Positions 24,901-31,960 are shown, numbered from the stretch's first letter. The stretch: DNA of 64,000 bases from Agrypnia vestita (GCA_016648135.1 JADDOH010010267.1:1-64000), one strand, 5' to 3'. The notes: generated from the sequence alone by a model not told the origin. Program-made: numbers and translations.

Positions 24901-27165
24901 CCTCGCCCCATCCGTCTCCTACTCGTCTCATTATCATGGAGCTAGTGTTGTCACTGCAACACTGTATACCGGAAATTTTTATAATCAATTTTATGGTTGG
25001 TTAGTTTAAGTTATGTTAGGTTAGGTTAGGTTTAGAGATTGGCATCTGGCAGTAAACATGCCAATGTATTTAAATATGTGACAGGGGGTATCAGAGCTAG
25101 GTCACAAATTTTTACAGGTAGATTCCTGCTTTAATTATGAGTTGAAAATGTTAAAGAAACCATGACCTGTTTCTTGGATGATCAATAGATAGTTGTGGAG
25201 GTACGCGAGATGAAAGTTTGCTTTCTTTTTTCAATGTTTCTGACTTATTTTTTGTAAAACTTATATCTAATATGATAAATTTATTTCCAAAAGGGGTTTT
25301 AAAAAGTAGAATAGTCAAATAAAATCATAAAACTGGCCGAGTCCTATTGGAAAAAATCCTTGCATTTTTATATCAGCAATTTTAATAAAATTTTAATTAT
25401 TAATCATTGCAATAAAGTTTTTGTAGGCGTTTTTCCAAACATCCATCAGTCAATGTAGTAGAGTAAAAACTAGTAACTAGTAGTAGTTTTTATTACTGTG
25501 TTAGGTTGATAAAATGCAGCAAATATTATTCAAAGCTATTTTCATTATTTGAATGTGACATGAACATATGTTATGAGTACTTACTAAAAGCTCTATAGAC
25601 ATATACAATTAAACATACAAAACATAAAAAATGCTGATCAATCACGATAATCTCGTCCGATTTTTCGGTTCGGGATTGATCTCGTAAAATGCCTCGAGAT
25701 CTCGCGAGATCAGGATTGCATTCCCTAGTCACAGCGGCAATTGAGTTGTCTGACGCTAGACATACCCAATAGCAAATTGCTTTGTATCGATTAATATGAA
25801 ACGCTGCTAACCCGGCTTGGGATCGCCGTGTGACCCTGAAGTGTAACTAGCTGTTACGCTCTCTAGGCACAGAACTTCTGCTGCGGGTAGCGAGCGTAAC
25901 GCTCGAACGTGATATCCCTCTGTCTAATGGCGCGAATCGGGACATCTTGTGCTCTCTGTACTTGGAGTTGTTGTTCTTAATTTTTTTCTTCAGCTGAAGG
26001 GACTCGTGCTGGGGAGGAGATAACTGTTTAACAAATCAGTGTGCTGATATTTAATACGTGTACCCACATATTTTACTTCATTTCCTGTCCCCTTATACCA
26101 GCATACATAGCTGTTTGGGGACATGCTATTTAATTTTTAATTTTAATTAATACAAATAATTAATTAATGTAGTGTGATCATAGAAGAGTATTATTATGAT
26201 TACACATGTAATTATTCATATAAATTATAAAACATCAGCTAAAACTATTGTTGACATTTTATCTATCACCTTTAAAAAATTATATATATATTATAGAGTC
26301 AAATCTATAGAAAAGTAGGTACGGAAGACTTTTTTGGGTGTTGTACGGCTTACGACCTACCATACGGCTGGCTTACGTGATCACAATTCCACCCGTGATA
26401 GACCATTACATCTGTCAAATTTCAGTAAAACATCGGATGACTATACATTATTATTATACATTTTCGAGATGATTTTTTGGTCATTGTTTTGTTTATAGTT
26501 AATAATCACTCATAAGCAAGAGTTGCAGAAACAGCTGAAGAACATGCCGTTCGCAAATTAGTTTTTTAACTTTAAGACAATGTGTTTAATATTTGGATAC
26601 TGCTAGGGTGATGTTAAAAAATCGATTACGAATGTATGCAAAGAAAGCGTATAAAAGCATGTCTTGAAGTTGATTATAATTGATGTGTTCGATCGGAATT
26701 CTTAGCCTGCAATTCACATATCTTAGAAATTTTAATATGATGTATTAATTCAAAAAGTTTTTTTTTATCTAAAAAAGCGGCCAATCACAGCCCAGTGGGC
26801 GTGACAAATGGCTTCTCACACCGAGAGTTCCGGGTTTGATCCCCGTGGATGTCACAATTTATTAATCCATTAATTCATTCAAGCTCGGTTGTTTTGCGAT
26901 GTGTTTGTTAAAATAAAATAAAAACATGGAAAGTATCCTACTTTAAATTATTTGTTATTTATTGCAGAGTTATATAATGTGCGTGAAGGACTACGACTAC
27001 ATGATCCTGAACGACGCCTTCCTGGTGCACCGGCCGGGCATCAAGAAGTACCACCCGGACAAGAAGAGGGACGGGCTGGTCAGCAAGACCAACAGCATGA
27101 TAAGGAACGTCATATCCAAGGAACTCAAGACCATGTATGGAGAGAGGGAAGGCTGCGTGGTGTGA
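9834..27165 (+). CDS. Family-49 glycosyltransferase, beta-1,4-glucuronyltransferase 1-like, 5'-partial gene of five visible exons
   Basis: Joined exons are 9834-9996, 11941-12246, 18236-18368, 23715-23848 and 26968-27165. All introns are GT-AG and the phases agree, giving about 310 residues ending at TGA 27163-27165. Seen in order: WGGPLSVAMHAPG, YPVNVGRN, SDIELYPS (DxD-like metal/nucleotide-sugar motif), IPFHKYMCPACH, RWEPIYIGTHAEPMYDER, LSWEGKSDKMTQ, AFLVHRPGIKK and a final C near the end. These are hallmarks of Glyco_transf_49 (B4GAT1, the C-terminal half of LARGE). Known family role: type II Golgi enzymes that add glucuronic acid to xylose, priming matriglycan on dystroglycan. Which insect paralogue this is, and its exact acceptor, are not shown here. 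B4GAT1 proteins are about 400 residues, so roughly 100 N-terminal residues (cytosolic tail, membrane anchor, stem) lie in exons not found, probably upstream. Exons are strongly GC-biased against AT-rich introns. No frameshift or stop was seen. Confidence 0.9.
10025..10290 (-). repeat. Dispersed repeat shared with 24410-24690
   Basis: AAGTATTCGCTCATATTT, TTTACGAACCCTGGAAGTCATATGC, GATGTAAACGCCGTAAATT and AAGCACTTACGGTTA appear here in reverse order and complement relative to 24410-24690. It is probably an internal part of the element with GAATATTCGAATA ends (about 23990-24745). Confidence 0.75.
10555..11075. mobile_element. MITE family A, full-length degenerate copy
   Basis: It starts ACAGGATTATTTGGAAAAT and ends TTTTACAAATAACCCTGT, imperfectly mirrored. 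Internal CAATTGGAATGTTTTCCAAT and AAAAAATAAGTCAGAAATATT are shared with 32692-33232, 56495-56901 and 58029-58573. Confidence 0.75.
11085..11906. repeat. Penelope-like terminal fragments and unassigned intron sequence
   Basis: Positions 11085-11185 (GAAGAATATATTTTC, GAACTTTGTGGTGACATT) and 11865-11906 (CAATCTACATGTTTCGAGAA, CTTCTTCAGGATT) match the ends of the Penelope-like element at 19372-19935. Between them are small overlapping open frames without domains. Confidence 0.55.
11941..12246 (+). CDS. Glycosyltransferase exon B with DxD-like motif
   Basis: The acceptor is CTCTTGCAG|GTGCCC; the donor is CAACAG|GTATTT. It carries 102 codons, phase 0 at both ends, starting VPLVEDILSSQYNCS. It holds YPVNVGRNVAKDA and FLFLSDIELYPSP; the D-I-E triplet is the likely metal and UDP-sugar binding motif. 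NCS, NAS and NTT are possible N-glycosylation sequons, fitting a Golgi lumenal domain. A longer open frame from 11815 to 12588 exists only because intron sequence happens to lack stops on both sides. A Penelope-like fragment (11865-11906) ends about 34 bases before the acceptor, and a palindromic MITE starts 47 bases after the donor. Confidence 0.9.
12293..12811. mobile_element. Palindromic MITE with arms of about 150 bases
   Basis: GCGATCGTCTAGCAG at the left returns as CTGCTAGACGATC at the right. AAATTTCACCATTTTTTCTC, CTTCTCTTGCGTTTT and TTATTCATCAGGTTACATAT are all mirrored at 12660-12790. It starts 47 bases after the donor of exon B, and intron RNA would form a long hairpin here. Confidence 0.85.
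12905..13680 (-). mobile_element. 5'-truncated CR1/Jockey-like LINE 3' end
   Basis: The minus frame opens at 13680 and ends at 13211. It contains SILQYGIVGWGGTFKSNI, a reverse-transcriptase thumb signature (YGI..WGG). Then come VQRVIIKVILRKPS, LFNIFNVPNINQIYKKFA, ILQIHKMY, FSYQGVSFFNALPNEMK and a basic tail. The segment below 13211 is probably 3' UTR; its exact end is unclear. The 5' truncation falls exactly at the AGGGTTGCC terminus of a MITE E sequence. Confidence 0.8.
14048..15538 (-). mobile_element. LTR retrotransposon, Ty3/gypsy-like, internally deleted
   Basis: The element starts TGTTACGTGGCG and ends CGTTACA on the + strand, flanked by ATAT (14044-14047, 15539-15542). The 5' LTR (minus orientation) is 15241-15538, 298 bases, TG...CA. 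The 3' LTR keeps only 191 bases (14048-14238); its other 107 bases and the end of the internal region are deleted in one event. Next to the 5' LTR, after two bases, is TGGCGTCAGAAGCGGGATTC (15238-15219), a fit to the 3' end of tRNA-Leu as primer binding site. A 4-bp duplication suits Ty3/gypsy; the superfamily is inferred, since pol is absent. Confidence 0.85.
14165..15196 (-). CDS. Gag-like coiled-coil ORF of the deleted LTR element
   Basis: 343 codons, starting 43 bases inside the 5' LTR. Residues about 10-125 are a charged coiled coil, with a duplicated ERKRQ(E/K)DKEEQ at 31-52. Residues 185-224 are four tandem 10-residue units of the type MENVAEDQVA. The last 24 or so residues (from 14238 down to the stop) are read from the truncated 3' LTR, so this C terminus is a deletion product and not original. 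No zinc knuckle, protease or polymerase remains. It is probably the N-terminal part of a gag gene; expression is not shown. Confidence 0.7.
   Translation of the reverse strand: MKIVAQEEMATMEEFSDAECDMIIKMLEELERKRQEDKEEQERKRQKDKEEQQQKLGMLLDVKLGSIKELRESVDKQQKELQITKLDVNNLQEDIKDLRQDVKPDAEKTQHEIEKLRDEIRNCQKVQVENATGSTGKKPSTFDERCLQDSNHRQYETAAPSNIRNDQGNGTTPAEMTFVDSERPMENVAEDQVAMENAAEDQVAVKNAAEDQVTMENVAEDQFAMDLSNTVFDAEQREFTDLKIQEDMEPLPFCVVTVEDKPMVQVGYKGENKKISPDEISPMVLDEIEQTTEAYVDQSVKEAVLAMTDYFSDSQRQAIRRNGRVLTRVEKQKRAVLLCLNKK
15880..16622 (+). mobile_element. LINE 3' end with tail
   Basis: The frame from 15924 reads MKTIYQSLAESVIRYGIT, SWGLTCKTNIRKIQNIQN and AIKLINKES (reverse-transcriptase thumb). A shift near 16140 moves to a frame with YKHRLIHKHSTRFTVKEG, RIPKVINKYGQRTLKY and VPKILNKIP, ending at 16417. 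A 3' UTR and an AAATAAATAAATAAAT tail follow at 16603-16622. It is a relic, 5' truncated. Confidence 0.82.
16935..17505 (+). mobile_element. Jockey-like LINE 3' end
   Basis: Translation gives KISDLVVLHKILSGAIDSLS and NINLHVKPRIRN, then a stop, then FGYFSPITRFCRAYN, NIDADILADTLSSFKNSL and IHNIHFLNDDL. It is nearly the same as the minus copy at 42855-43500, including the 3' UTR (GAGCGTGCCGAAG, CTATTATCCTGTTAGTGTCTC). It is inserted in MITE D and 5' truncated. Confidence 0.85.
17642..18120 (-). mobile_element. RTE-like LINE 3' fragment with 13-bp target duplication
   Basis: The minus strand gives LAYAAETWVLTKRNERALD, MTEHQAPKSLLNSRPIGR, RSLGRPKLRWTDNVFKD and DEWRKTLEEAKANQGL, with a (GATGAT)n tail at 17642-17655. 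TCTAGAATTCAGT flanks it at 17629-17641 and 18121-18133. It is the same family as 4249-4711. Confidence 0.88.
18236..18368 (+). CDS. Glycosyltransferase exon C
   Basis: The acceptor is TCTTCCCAG|GTCCCG; the donor is GGAC|GTGAGT, a near-perfect consensus. It encodes 44 codons plus one base: VPMNKTSLLQMVRNKQ, IPFHKYMCPACHNVP and FKEWLEQNDTG. The PFHxxxCPxCH segment is conserved in the family and its cysteines probably form a disulfide. It ends in phase 1; the split codon with exon D gives Q. The end of MITE family D lies only about 10 bases before the acceptor and supplies much of its pyrimidine tract. Confidence 0.88.
18552..19313. mobile_element. MITE with GCCATGTATTCACTAGGGG ends, copy 2
   Basis: TTAA (18548-18551) precedes GCCATGTATTCACTAGGGGA. 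The right end is TCCCCTAGTGAATACATATG then GC, T and TTAA. The interior matches 5481-6215, with GTTGCAACGTCACGTAGACT near the right end. Copy 2 also has an extra insertion around 18715-18860. Confidence 0.8.
19372..19935 (+). mobile_element. Penelope-like element 3' remnant with GIY-YIG region
   Basis: At about 19459 the frames give FYIGKTKK and related words, then VQEHIKALTSNVAKHLIE, the end of a GIY-YIG endonuclease. This is characteristic of Penelope-like retroelements. The downstream terminal region has TTGTTCTCGAAACATGTAG and AAAGTAGTGAAAACTAGGTG. Frameshifts are present. The segment at 19372-19460 (GTTCGAAGAATATTTTTTCT) is a terminal repeat also found at 8208 and 11085. Confidence 0.65.
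20190..20716 (-). mobile_element. LTR-like sequence with core promoter, minus strand
   Basis: On the minus strand it starts TGTAAATCCTCCGGGGGAG at 20716. TATAAATA lies at 20564-20557. An arthropod initiator TCAGTC (20534-20529) is placed about 31 bases downstream. A 50-bp unit follows in two to three tandem copies (20218-20370: CAGAAGCGGTAGGTACCGAG on the + strand). The start, GC-rich leader and TATA/initiator spacing fit a retrotransposon LTR; no partner LTR or coding region is visible, so its 3' limit is uncertain. Confidence 0.5.
20717..22100. other. Intron sequence without recognised genes; GC-rich island at 21730-21930
   Basis: It is mostly AT-rich. The stretch 21730-21930 is unusually GC-rich (CCCGGGTGCCGCCGCCTGAC, GGCCGAGAACTCGCGCGC) and could be a retroelement leader. 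No protein frame of note. Confidence 0.4.
22107..22292. mobile_element. Short hairpin MITE
   Basis: GGTAGACCTCTTTTCAT at the left returns as ATGAAAAGAGGTCTACACC at the right. GAATTAGTATGTGTAAGCCG is likewise mirrored by CGGCTTTCACGTACTAATTC. Arms of about 80 bases enclose a loop of about 25 bases. Confidence 0.8.
22400..23100. other. Unassigned moderately GC-rich intron block
   Basis: Several short plus frames (22403-22986) overlap without a known motif. The base composition differs from the flanking AT-rich intron, suggesting an inserted element. I cannot identify it. Confidence 0.3.
23130..23695. mobile_element. MITE family B copy, ending at the exon D acceptor
   Basis: It includes CAGCACTGTTCTGAAAGATT in both orientations near 23140 and 23205 (an inner palindrome), CATCTGTGGGGATTTAGGGG, TACAGGCCGCATGGAAAGG and the terminal TTTCGTCTCTGTGAGATATC with ATACATTAATTGAT at about 23690. 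It is shared with 13820-15745 and 32515-33600. Confidence 0.8.
23715..23848 (+). CDS. Glycosyltransferase exon D
   Basis: The acceptor is GGTTATAG|AAATGG, with a weak pyrimidine tract. The donor is ACGCAG|GTAAAA. Two bases complete the codon from exon C, then 44 codons follow: MDVFTVGKRKGSFSRWEP, IYIGTHAEPMYDERL and SWEGKSDKMTQ. This is the most conserved block of B4GAT1/LARGE-type transferases. It ends in phase 0. The end of MITE B lies about 20 bases upstream of the acceptor. The in-frame ATG at 23717 is internal and not a start. Confidence 0.92.
23990..24745. mobile_element. Element with GAATATTCGAATATTCG ends
   Basis: Both ends carry clustered CGAATATTCGAATA words (24040-24080 and 24705-24745). 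The interior 24410-24690 matches 10025-10290. No transposase is visible. It is a non-autonomous element by inference. Confidence 0.6.
24780..26780. other. Intron 4, mostly unassigned with repeat fragments
   Basis: Positions 25015-25032 are three to four TTAGG units. Positions 25105-25340 are a fragment of MITE A (AGATTCCTGCTTTAATTATG, ATTTTTTGTAAAACTTA). The segment 25630-25740 has TCTCGCGAGATCAGGATTGC, resembling a hAT-like terminus. No exon was recognised between exons D and E. Confidence 0.45.
26783..26940 (+). mobile_element. tRNA-derived SINE next to exon E
   Basis: The box A-like CAGCCCAGTGGGCGTG and box B-like GGGTTTGATCCCCGTGG are spaced as in a tRNA gene. A unique part and an A-rich AAATAAAATAAAAAC tail at 26910-26925 follow. 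The head resembles the reverse-oriented SINE at 59200-59350. Confidence 0.7.
26968..27165 (+). CDS. Glycosyltransferase terminal exon E
   Basis: The acceptor is TTTATTGCAG|AGTTAT. It has 65 codons and a TGA stop: SYIMCVKDYDYMILNDAFLV, HRPGIKKYHPDKKRDG, then a basic helix and a C-terminal tail with one Cys. The DAFLVHRPG block and a closing Cys are usual at the family C terminus. A tRNA-derived SINE (26783-26940) sits within about 30-50 bases of the acceptor. The 3' UTR runs into a repeat of family C about 43 bases after the stop. Confidence 0.92.
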   Translation, partial: SYIMCVKDYDYMILNDAFLVHRPGIKKYHPDKKRDGLVSKTNSMIRNVISKELKTMYGEREGCVV

Positions 27166-27301
27166 GGTGAACCGGTTCCAAGGAGGAATACTGACCACTG
27201 TGATGTGGGGAAGGGAAAAACTACATTTCAAAATGAAGACTACAACACACACGCGTTCAACAGTTTGAAGACTGCAAAGTGTATGCTACATTTGTAATAA
27301 A
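27166..27301 (+). promoter_or_regulatory. 3' UTR with candidate poly(A) signal AATAAA
   Basis: AATAAA lies at 27296-27301, about 130 bases after the stop, in a stretch that matches another repeat copy at about 37470-37600. The other copy has TAGTAAA at the same place, so the signal appears to have arisen by a G-to-A change in the inserted repeat. Actual use as the cleavage signal is inferred. Confidence 0.55.
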
Positions 27302-27885
27302 AACTACATGAAATGAACTAATAGTACTACGAAATTGTAGTACCTACTAATGAAGTGGACTAATTGTAGTACTAATGAAGTGATCTAATTGTAGTACTAA
27401 TGAAGTGATCTAATTGTAGTACTAATGAAGTGAACTAATTACATCTTCTTCTTCATCAGCCTTCGTCTCTCCACTGCTGGATATAGGCCTCTTCCTTCTT
27501 TTTCCATTCTTCCCTTTTGTTTGCCAATTGTAGCCATTTCTTTCCCCCCACAGCGACTATATCTTCGGCCCATCTCTTTTGAGGTCTTCCGATGCCAGTT
27601 TGTAGTACTACAAAATTATAATACCTGCAAGAAGTGCTTCTTGAAAAGTATACTACTAGAAAATTTTCAAAACCAAAACCAAAATTTCTTCATTTATCTA
27701 CATCGAGAAAAATTTCACATAAAAAATGTACTATTTGAAGTATGTACTCGTACTTTCAATAACTTTGAAGTGTGTGTAGTTTGTAGTGTGCAACTACATT
27801 TCAAAAGGTGTGAAGTGTACACTTCAATGTAATGTAATGTATGTACATTGTAGTAGTTAGTACGGAGCAGACCCATCACTACTAT
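27208..27885 (+). mobile_element. Family C repeat (TAGTACTA-rich) with a nested LINE fragment
   Basis: It begins AAGGGAAAAACTACATTT and ends GTAGTTAGTACGGAGCAGAC. It is rich in GTAGTACTAATGAAGTG units and AAGTGTGCACTTCAATGTAA-type words. Related copies lie at 37465-37600 with 38155-38645 and, reversed, at 40420-41110. Confidence 0.7.
27436..27600 (-). mobile_element. RTE-like LINE C-terminal scrap
   Basis: The minus strand reads through ACCTCAAAAGAGATGGGCCG, KKWLQLAN-like and WKKEEAYIQQW-like words in mixed frames, ending in a TGATGAAGAAGAAG tail. The + strand shows the usual CTCCACTGCTGGATATAGGC. It sits inside the family C repeat. Confidence 0.55.
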
Positions 27886-28514
27886 GATGAGATGCCTCTT
27901 CTTCTGCGGTCTCGTTACGAGTCTGTCATGCTGTGTCCATTGCGTATCTGGGCATGGATAAGGATTCCTTTTCTCGAAACGCAAACCCTTCCGCAGGGTG
28001 GGCAGGGGGATGTGGAGGGGGGATATCCTTCTTTTCTTTTCTCTTTCTTCTTTTCTCGAAATTGCATCGGCCTTACTTCATTCGCTTGTATTCCCGACGC
28101 AATGTACTTTTTGACGGTCATTGTCGGTGTTTTCCCAATTTTCAGGATCTACCTCTTATCTGTTCAGATTACCTTCACGTGTCTTTGCGTCTTTTTCGGT
28201 CCATCTTGTCTTCTTATTTCATGCGCAAACATACTTTGTTTGGAAGCCGCGTGTAAGCCATACGTATACATGACCTGCCCATCGTAGTTGGTGCTTCAGG
28301 GTCGTGGTCTCAACACTGGGGACATTTGTCTCTTCTAGGACACTAAAGATTTTCTTTAAAGGCCTGTTATGGTATTTATCGAAGGATCTAGTTTCAGGAT
28401 GAGTTGTAATAGTTTACTAGCACTGTCCGAGCCTTTGACACCGAAGACTTTACGATTCTTTACGATTTTCTTCACCTCCTTACATTAGTCCGTGTACAGA
28501 GTGTAACAGAGACC
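27886..28514. other. Unassigned sequence, possibly LINE-derived
   Basis: Open frames in 27841-28287 on both strands overlap. The minus strand of 28080-28260 has decayed reverse-transcriptase-like character, but no signature is firm. Not annotated as a gene. Confidence 0.3.
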
Positions 28515-28664
28515 ATAATACTTAACAGTTAGATTCCTGTCTAAATTATGAGTTGAAAAGTATCCTAATTTAAATAGTTGTGGAGATAAACGAATTCAAA
28601 TGTTGCATTTTCATCAATATTTCTGACTTCTCTTCTGTAAAAACTTGGACTATTGAATATTATA

Positions 28665-29325
28665 TAGTGATGCAACGAATACTACTTTCACGAATACGAA
28701 TATCAAACCTACTATTCGGCGAATACGAATACGAATAACTCAACAAGGTAATAAATAATACGTACACCACTGTTCTTTTTTTATTAAGAGTTAATAATTA
28801 AAATTTACCACCGTTTTAAAAAAAGCACAACATTCCCAGCGGTCGAAAATAAATATTACTTTTTTCACGCTTACGAGAGGTCATGTTATTAGATTTAATT
28901 TGAAATTATTTTATAAGAGTTAACACTTTTACACACAACGGAAATGAATGGAGCGAACAATACGTATTACAAAACAAAAACCACATGGAATAAGCACCTA
29001 AACTAGACGAAAGAACTCATGTTATGCTGTGAAACAAGAAACAAGTAACAATTGACAGCTTGAGTTCCATAGAAAAAAGAATTTGAGAACTCAACAAATT
29101 CATTCATTCAATTTAAGGGGAATCCCCGATAATAGAGGTGTGTTCGGATACACGATGCACAGTGAAACAGTAATTTACGTTGCGTTCAGTTATAAATAGT
29201 TTGTTTTTAATATTCGTAATGATATTCGTGATGATATTCGTAATGATATTCGGCGAATACGAATATTCGGTAAATGTCTACCTACTATTCGGTGAATACG
29301 AGTATTCGTATTCGTTGCATCACTA
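28665..29325. mobile_element. Non-autonomous hAT element with 8-bp target duplication
   Basis: TAGTGATGCAACGAATAC at the left and GTATTCGTTGCATCACTA at the right are perfect inverted termini. ATATTATA is duplicated at 28657-28664 and 29326-29333. The 8-bp duplication and TAGTG-TGCAACG termini are typical of hAT. The 661 bases contain subterminal GAATACGAATA arrays and no transposase. It is inserted at the edge of a MITE A fragment (28515-28656). Confidence 0.9.
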
Positions 29326-29333
29326 ATATTATA

Positions 29334-30520
29334 CAATCGTAAATTAAAATAATTTTACAATAAATTTATTTGTTTTACGTTTTTTGTTTATATGTTGCAC
29401 CAGTGTTCAAAGTTTTGCTTGTTTCTTTTATAATGTATACCTAAATATAGTGACCATAATAAAATTTGGGCAAATCAAATAAAACACAAGCAAAATCATT
29501 GGAAAATTCATAAACACATCACAGGGTTCCATCGCGAGGATTGACGTGGCTTAGTTTTAAGTACTGGCTGGCAATACCGTGTCGAAAGCCAATTTTTTTT
29601 CCAATTCCATAGTCTATGATACTCTGAGTAGGAACTCTACATGCGACCAGACCGCCTAGTCTATTACTTTAACACTTTTAAGTCAGCTCTATTACTTAAA
29701 CACTTTTACAAACTACTTATTATAATAAACATCGTGTGTTTGTTGCGTGTCTAAAGCGGAGTGTCAGTATGTATGTACTCGTGGCAATACCGTGTCGAAG
29801 ACGGGGATTTCGTTACAAAATAATATTAAACTGTGATAACAAGATTTAAAAAATATATTTTTAATATTAAAACTATAGTAAATACACTTGCAGTTGTTTA
29901 AGTATTTATTTTTTATGATAATTTGATATCTTGTAGTAAGTCCAATCTACCCTTTTTTGTCTTCGTATTTTCTAGACTGCCGTTTGTATAATATTGCATT
30001 TTTTATATTTTGTACAAAAGAGTATTTTTTTAGAAATGATATTTATAGAAATAAAACGTATTTATAACAAAAATATTTTTCTTATTTCACAAGTGCAATG
30101 AAATTTTCTGTGTATTACGTCATGAAACGTTCTGATGTAGATTATATATTTCTATCGAAACTTGCCTAAAATATTGACAGATACCAGACGAAATCTGTGA
30201 CATCTAGCGGCGATTTTTATTTGGCAACGGAGATGAAAGTGCCATCTATGTTTTAGAATGAAAAACGCTATAATAGTGGATACAAATAGGATAAAACCTG
30301 AAATATGCGAAATATTTTGTATCGTGAGACTTTCTATTGCCGGTAGACTGCCTTCCCAGCTGAGATAAATCAACGATAGTGATAATTTAATAATAATATC
30401 CATACTTACATAATTTATATTTTGTTAACTCCCAAGTAAGAAATTATATTGTATTTTGGGGGCGTCTTTATTTTAAATTGTGGTTTCTCCATTAGGCTCT
30501 GATGAAACCTCACTTTTATA
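29334..30520. other. AT-rich sequence, no supported feature
   Basis: No gene recognised. GGCAATACCGTGTCGAA is repeated at about 29570 and 29783. A short minus frame at 30152-30403 lacks a domain. Confidence 0.4.
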
Positions 30521-30529
30521 CTTTATTTT

Positions 30530-30720
30530 TTTTATTTTTTTTTATTTATTTATTTATTTATTTATTTAAAAATCCTTGTTTACAAATAAGATACTTAATA
30601 CTAATTTAACAATAGAACATAAGATAAAACATAAGATAATTTACACATTTTTTTGTTTTGTTTAATTTGTGGATTATGCCACTCTACTAGGCTACGCCTG
30701 TCCCAAAGTGGCGTTATAGC
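30530..30720 (-). mobile_element. LINE or SINE 3' end in reverse orientation
   Basis: The + strand shows a (TTTA)n run at 30538-30568, the complement of an AAATAAAT tail. It is preceded on the minus strand by GTGGCATAATCCACAAATTA and CCCAAAGTGGCGTTATAG (complement). Confidence 0.5.
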
Positions 30721-31700
30721 ACACAATTATAATATTTTTTCGAGTTCGTCAGTAGTATTTATTTTATAGTAGTATACGTAGCTATAAACATTCTTGGTTT
30801 AACAATATTTTTATGTTTGTTCTGAAAACAAACATAAAAACAAATTACTGGATTTTGTCCACAGAGGGATAATTATTTATTAAGATAAATTATATAAGTC
30901 TCATATAGAGGAAGCTGGGAATAAAATATTTATATACATATATAAATATTATTAAAAATAATGCTGGTCTATAAAATGAGTTAAAAAAGTGAAAATAATA
31001 ATTTCTAAGGGTATTCTACCTAGTACATAAATATGCCAAATAATTATCCATATAAAGAAAAAATCAGACGTTACTCAAAATTAGAAGAACCCAAAGAAAA
31101 AACAAAATATATAAATATAATTTTGGATGTGTAATAATGTTCAGTATAATAAATTGATTATGTTATTTGAATATGAAAAAGTGGAACAAAGCAAAAGTGT
31201 TAATGTAAATTGAGGGTGGCAAACTTTAAACAAAATTTGCTAGGTGGCGCCGCCAAAACATTTAGGTTACTATAATAATGCCCGTCAAAAACGACATACT
31301 CTTGCATGTTTGAATTAATTAGCTTCACGTTAATTAATTATTTTTTCCTAGCGGTATATAAATCTCTCATACATACTTTTTTAATTCTATTTTTTTTTTA
31401 TAAAATATATTAGAAATTTTTACTTTTGTCGCTTCCAAAATTATATTTCCAAATCACTATTAAAAGAAAACTTCTTCTTCTTCCAGTTCTACCAATCAAC
31501 CCCCCAGGAAGTGTCACGTGACAAAATGGGAGCTTCTTACTAAAGTGATAGTTGATGTCGATTTTAGACTGCATTATAGCTGCAAAAACGGCAATATCTA
31601 ATTGTAAAAATAGCAAAAACAGCAAAGTCCACAATTTGATAACAAACACAGCAATATCCATCTATCAAAGTTAAAGATGTATTTGAACATGTATATAACA
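30721..31700. other. AT-rich sequence with a degenerate short repeat at 31560-31665
   Basis: GCAAAAACGGCAATATC, ATAGCAAAAACAGCAAAG and ACAGCAATATCC are imperfect copies of the terminus of MITE D. Otherwise nothing recognised. Confidence 0.4.
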
Positions 31701-31841
31701 GGACAACTGAGGTCGTTCCGCTCAATTTCGCACGTAAGTACTCACTTGCGCCGTATGTCTGTCTTCTGTTTTTCGTTTCCGGTCAACTCCCATGGTTCAT
31801 CTTTATCTGCGTAATCGCAGAAACGTCACAATGACTCTCTC

Positions 31842-31960
31842 TGTGTATAGTTTTCATATATTTCGTCATCAGGGCTGATGATGGACCCTGCAATGGGATC
31901 CGAAATGTCGGCCAGAGAGGTCACATATACACGGCAGTATATCCCAGAAAACTATACACA
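31842..31960 (+). ncRNA. Hammerhead-ribozyme-like fold in a retroelement relic
   Basis: CTGATGA (31875-31881) is followed by GGACCC / GGGATCC, able to pair with one bulged A, and GAAA (31902-31905). After GAAA, TGT(C)GGCC can pair with GGTCACA (31919-31925), leaving TA at 31926-31927 at the usual cleavage position. The outer arms TGTGTATAGTTTTC (31842-31855) and GAAAACTATACACA (31947-31960) pair perfectly, and ATATA/TATAT inside them also pair. The core order matches a hammerhead. The extra T at the start of stem II and the bulges are not canonical. Penelope-like elements are known to carry hammerheads. Activity is unproven. Confidence 0.4.

Noticed and set aside
26783..26860. tRNA gene upstream of exon E
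   Set aside because: Box-like motifs only, with an A-rich tail and a unique body. This is a SINE head.
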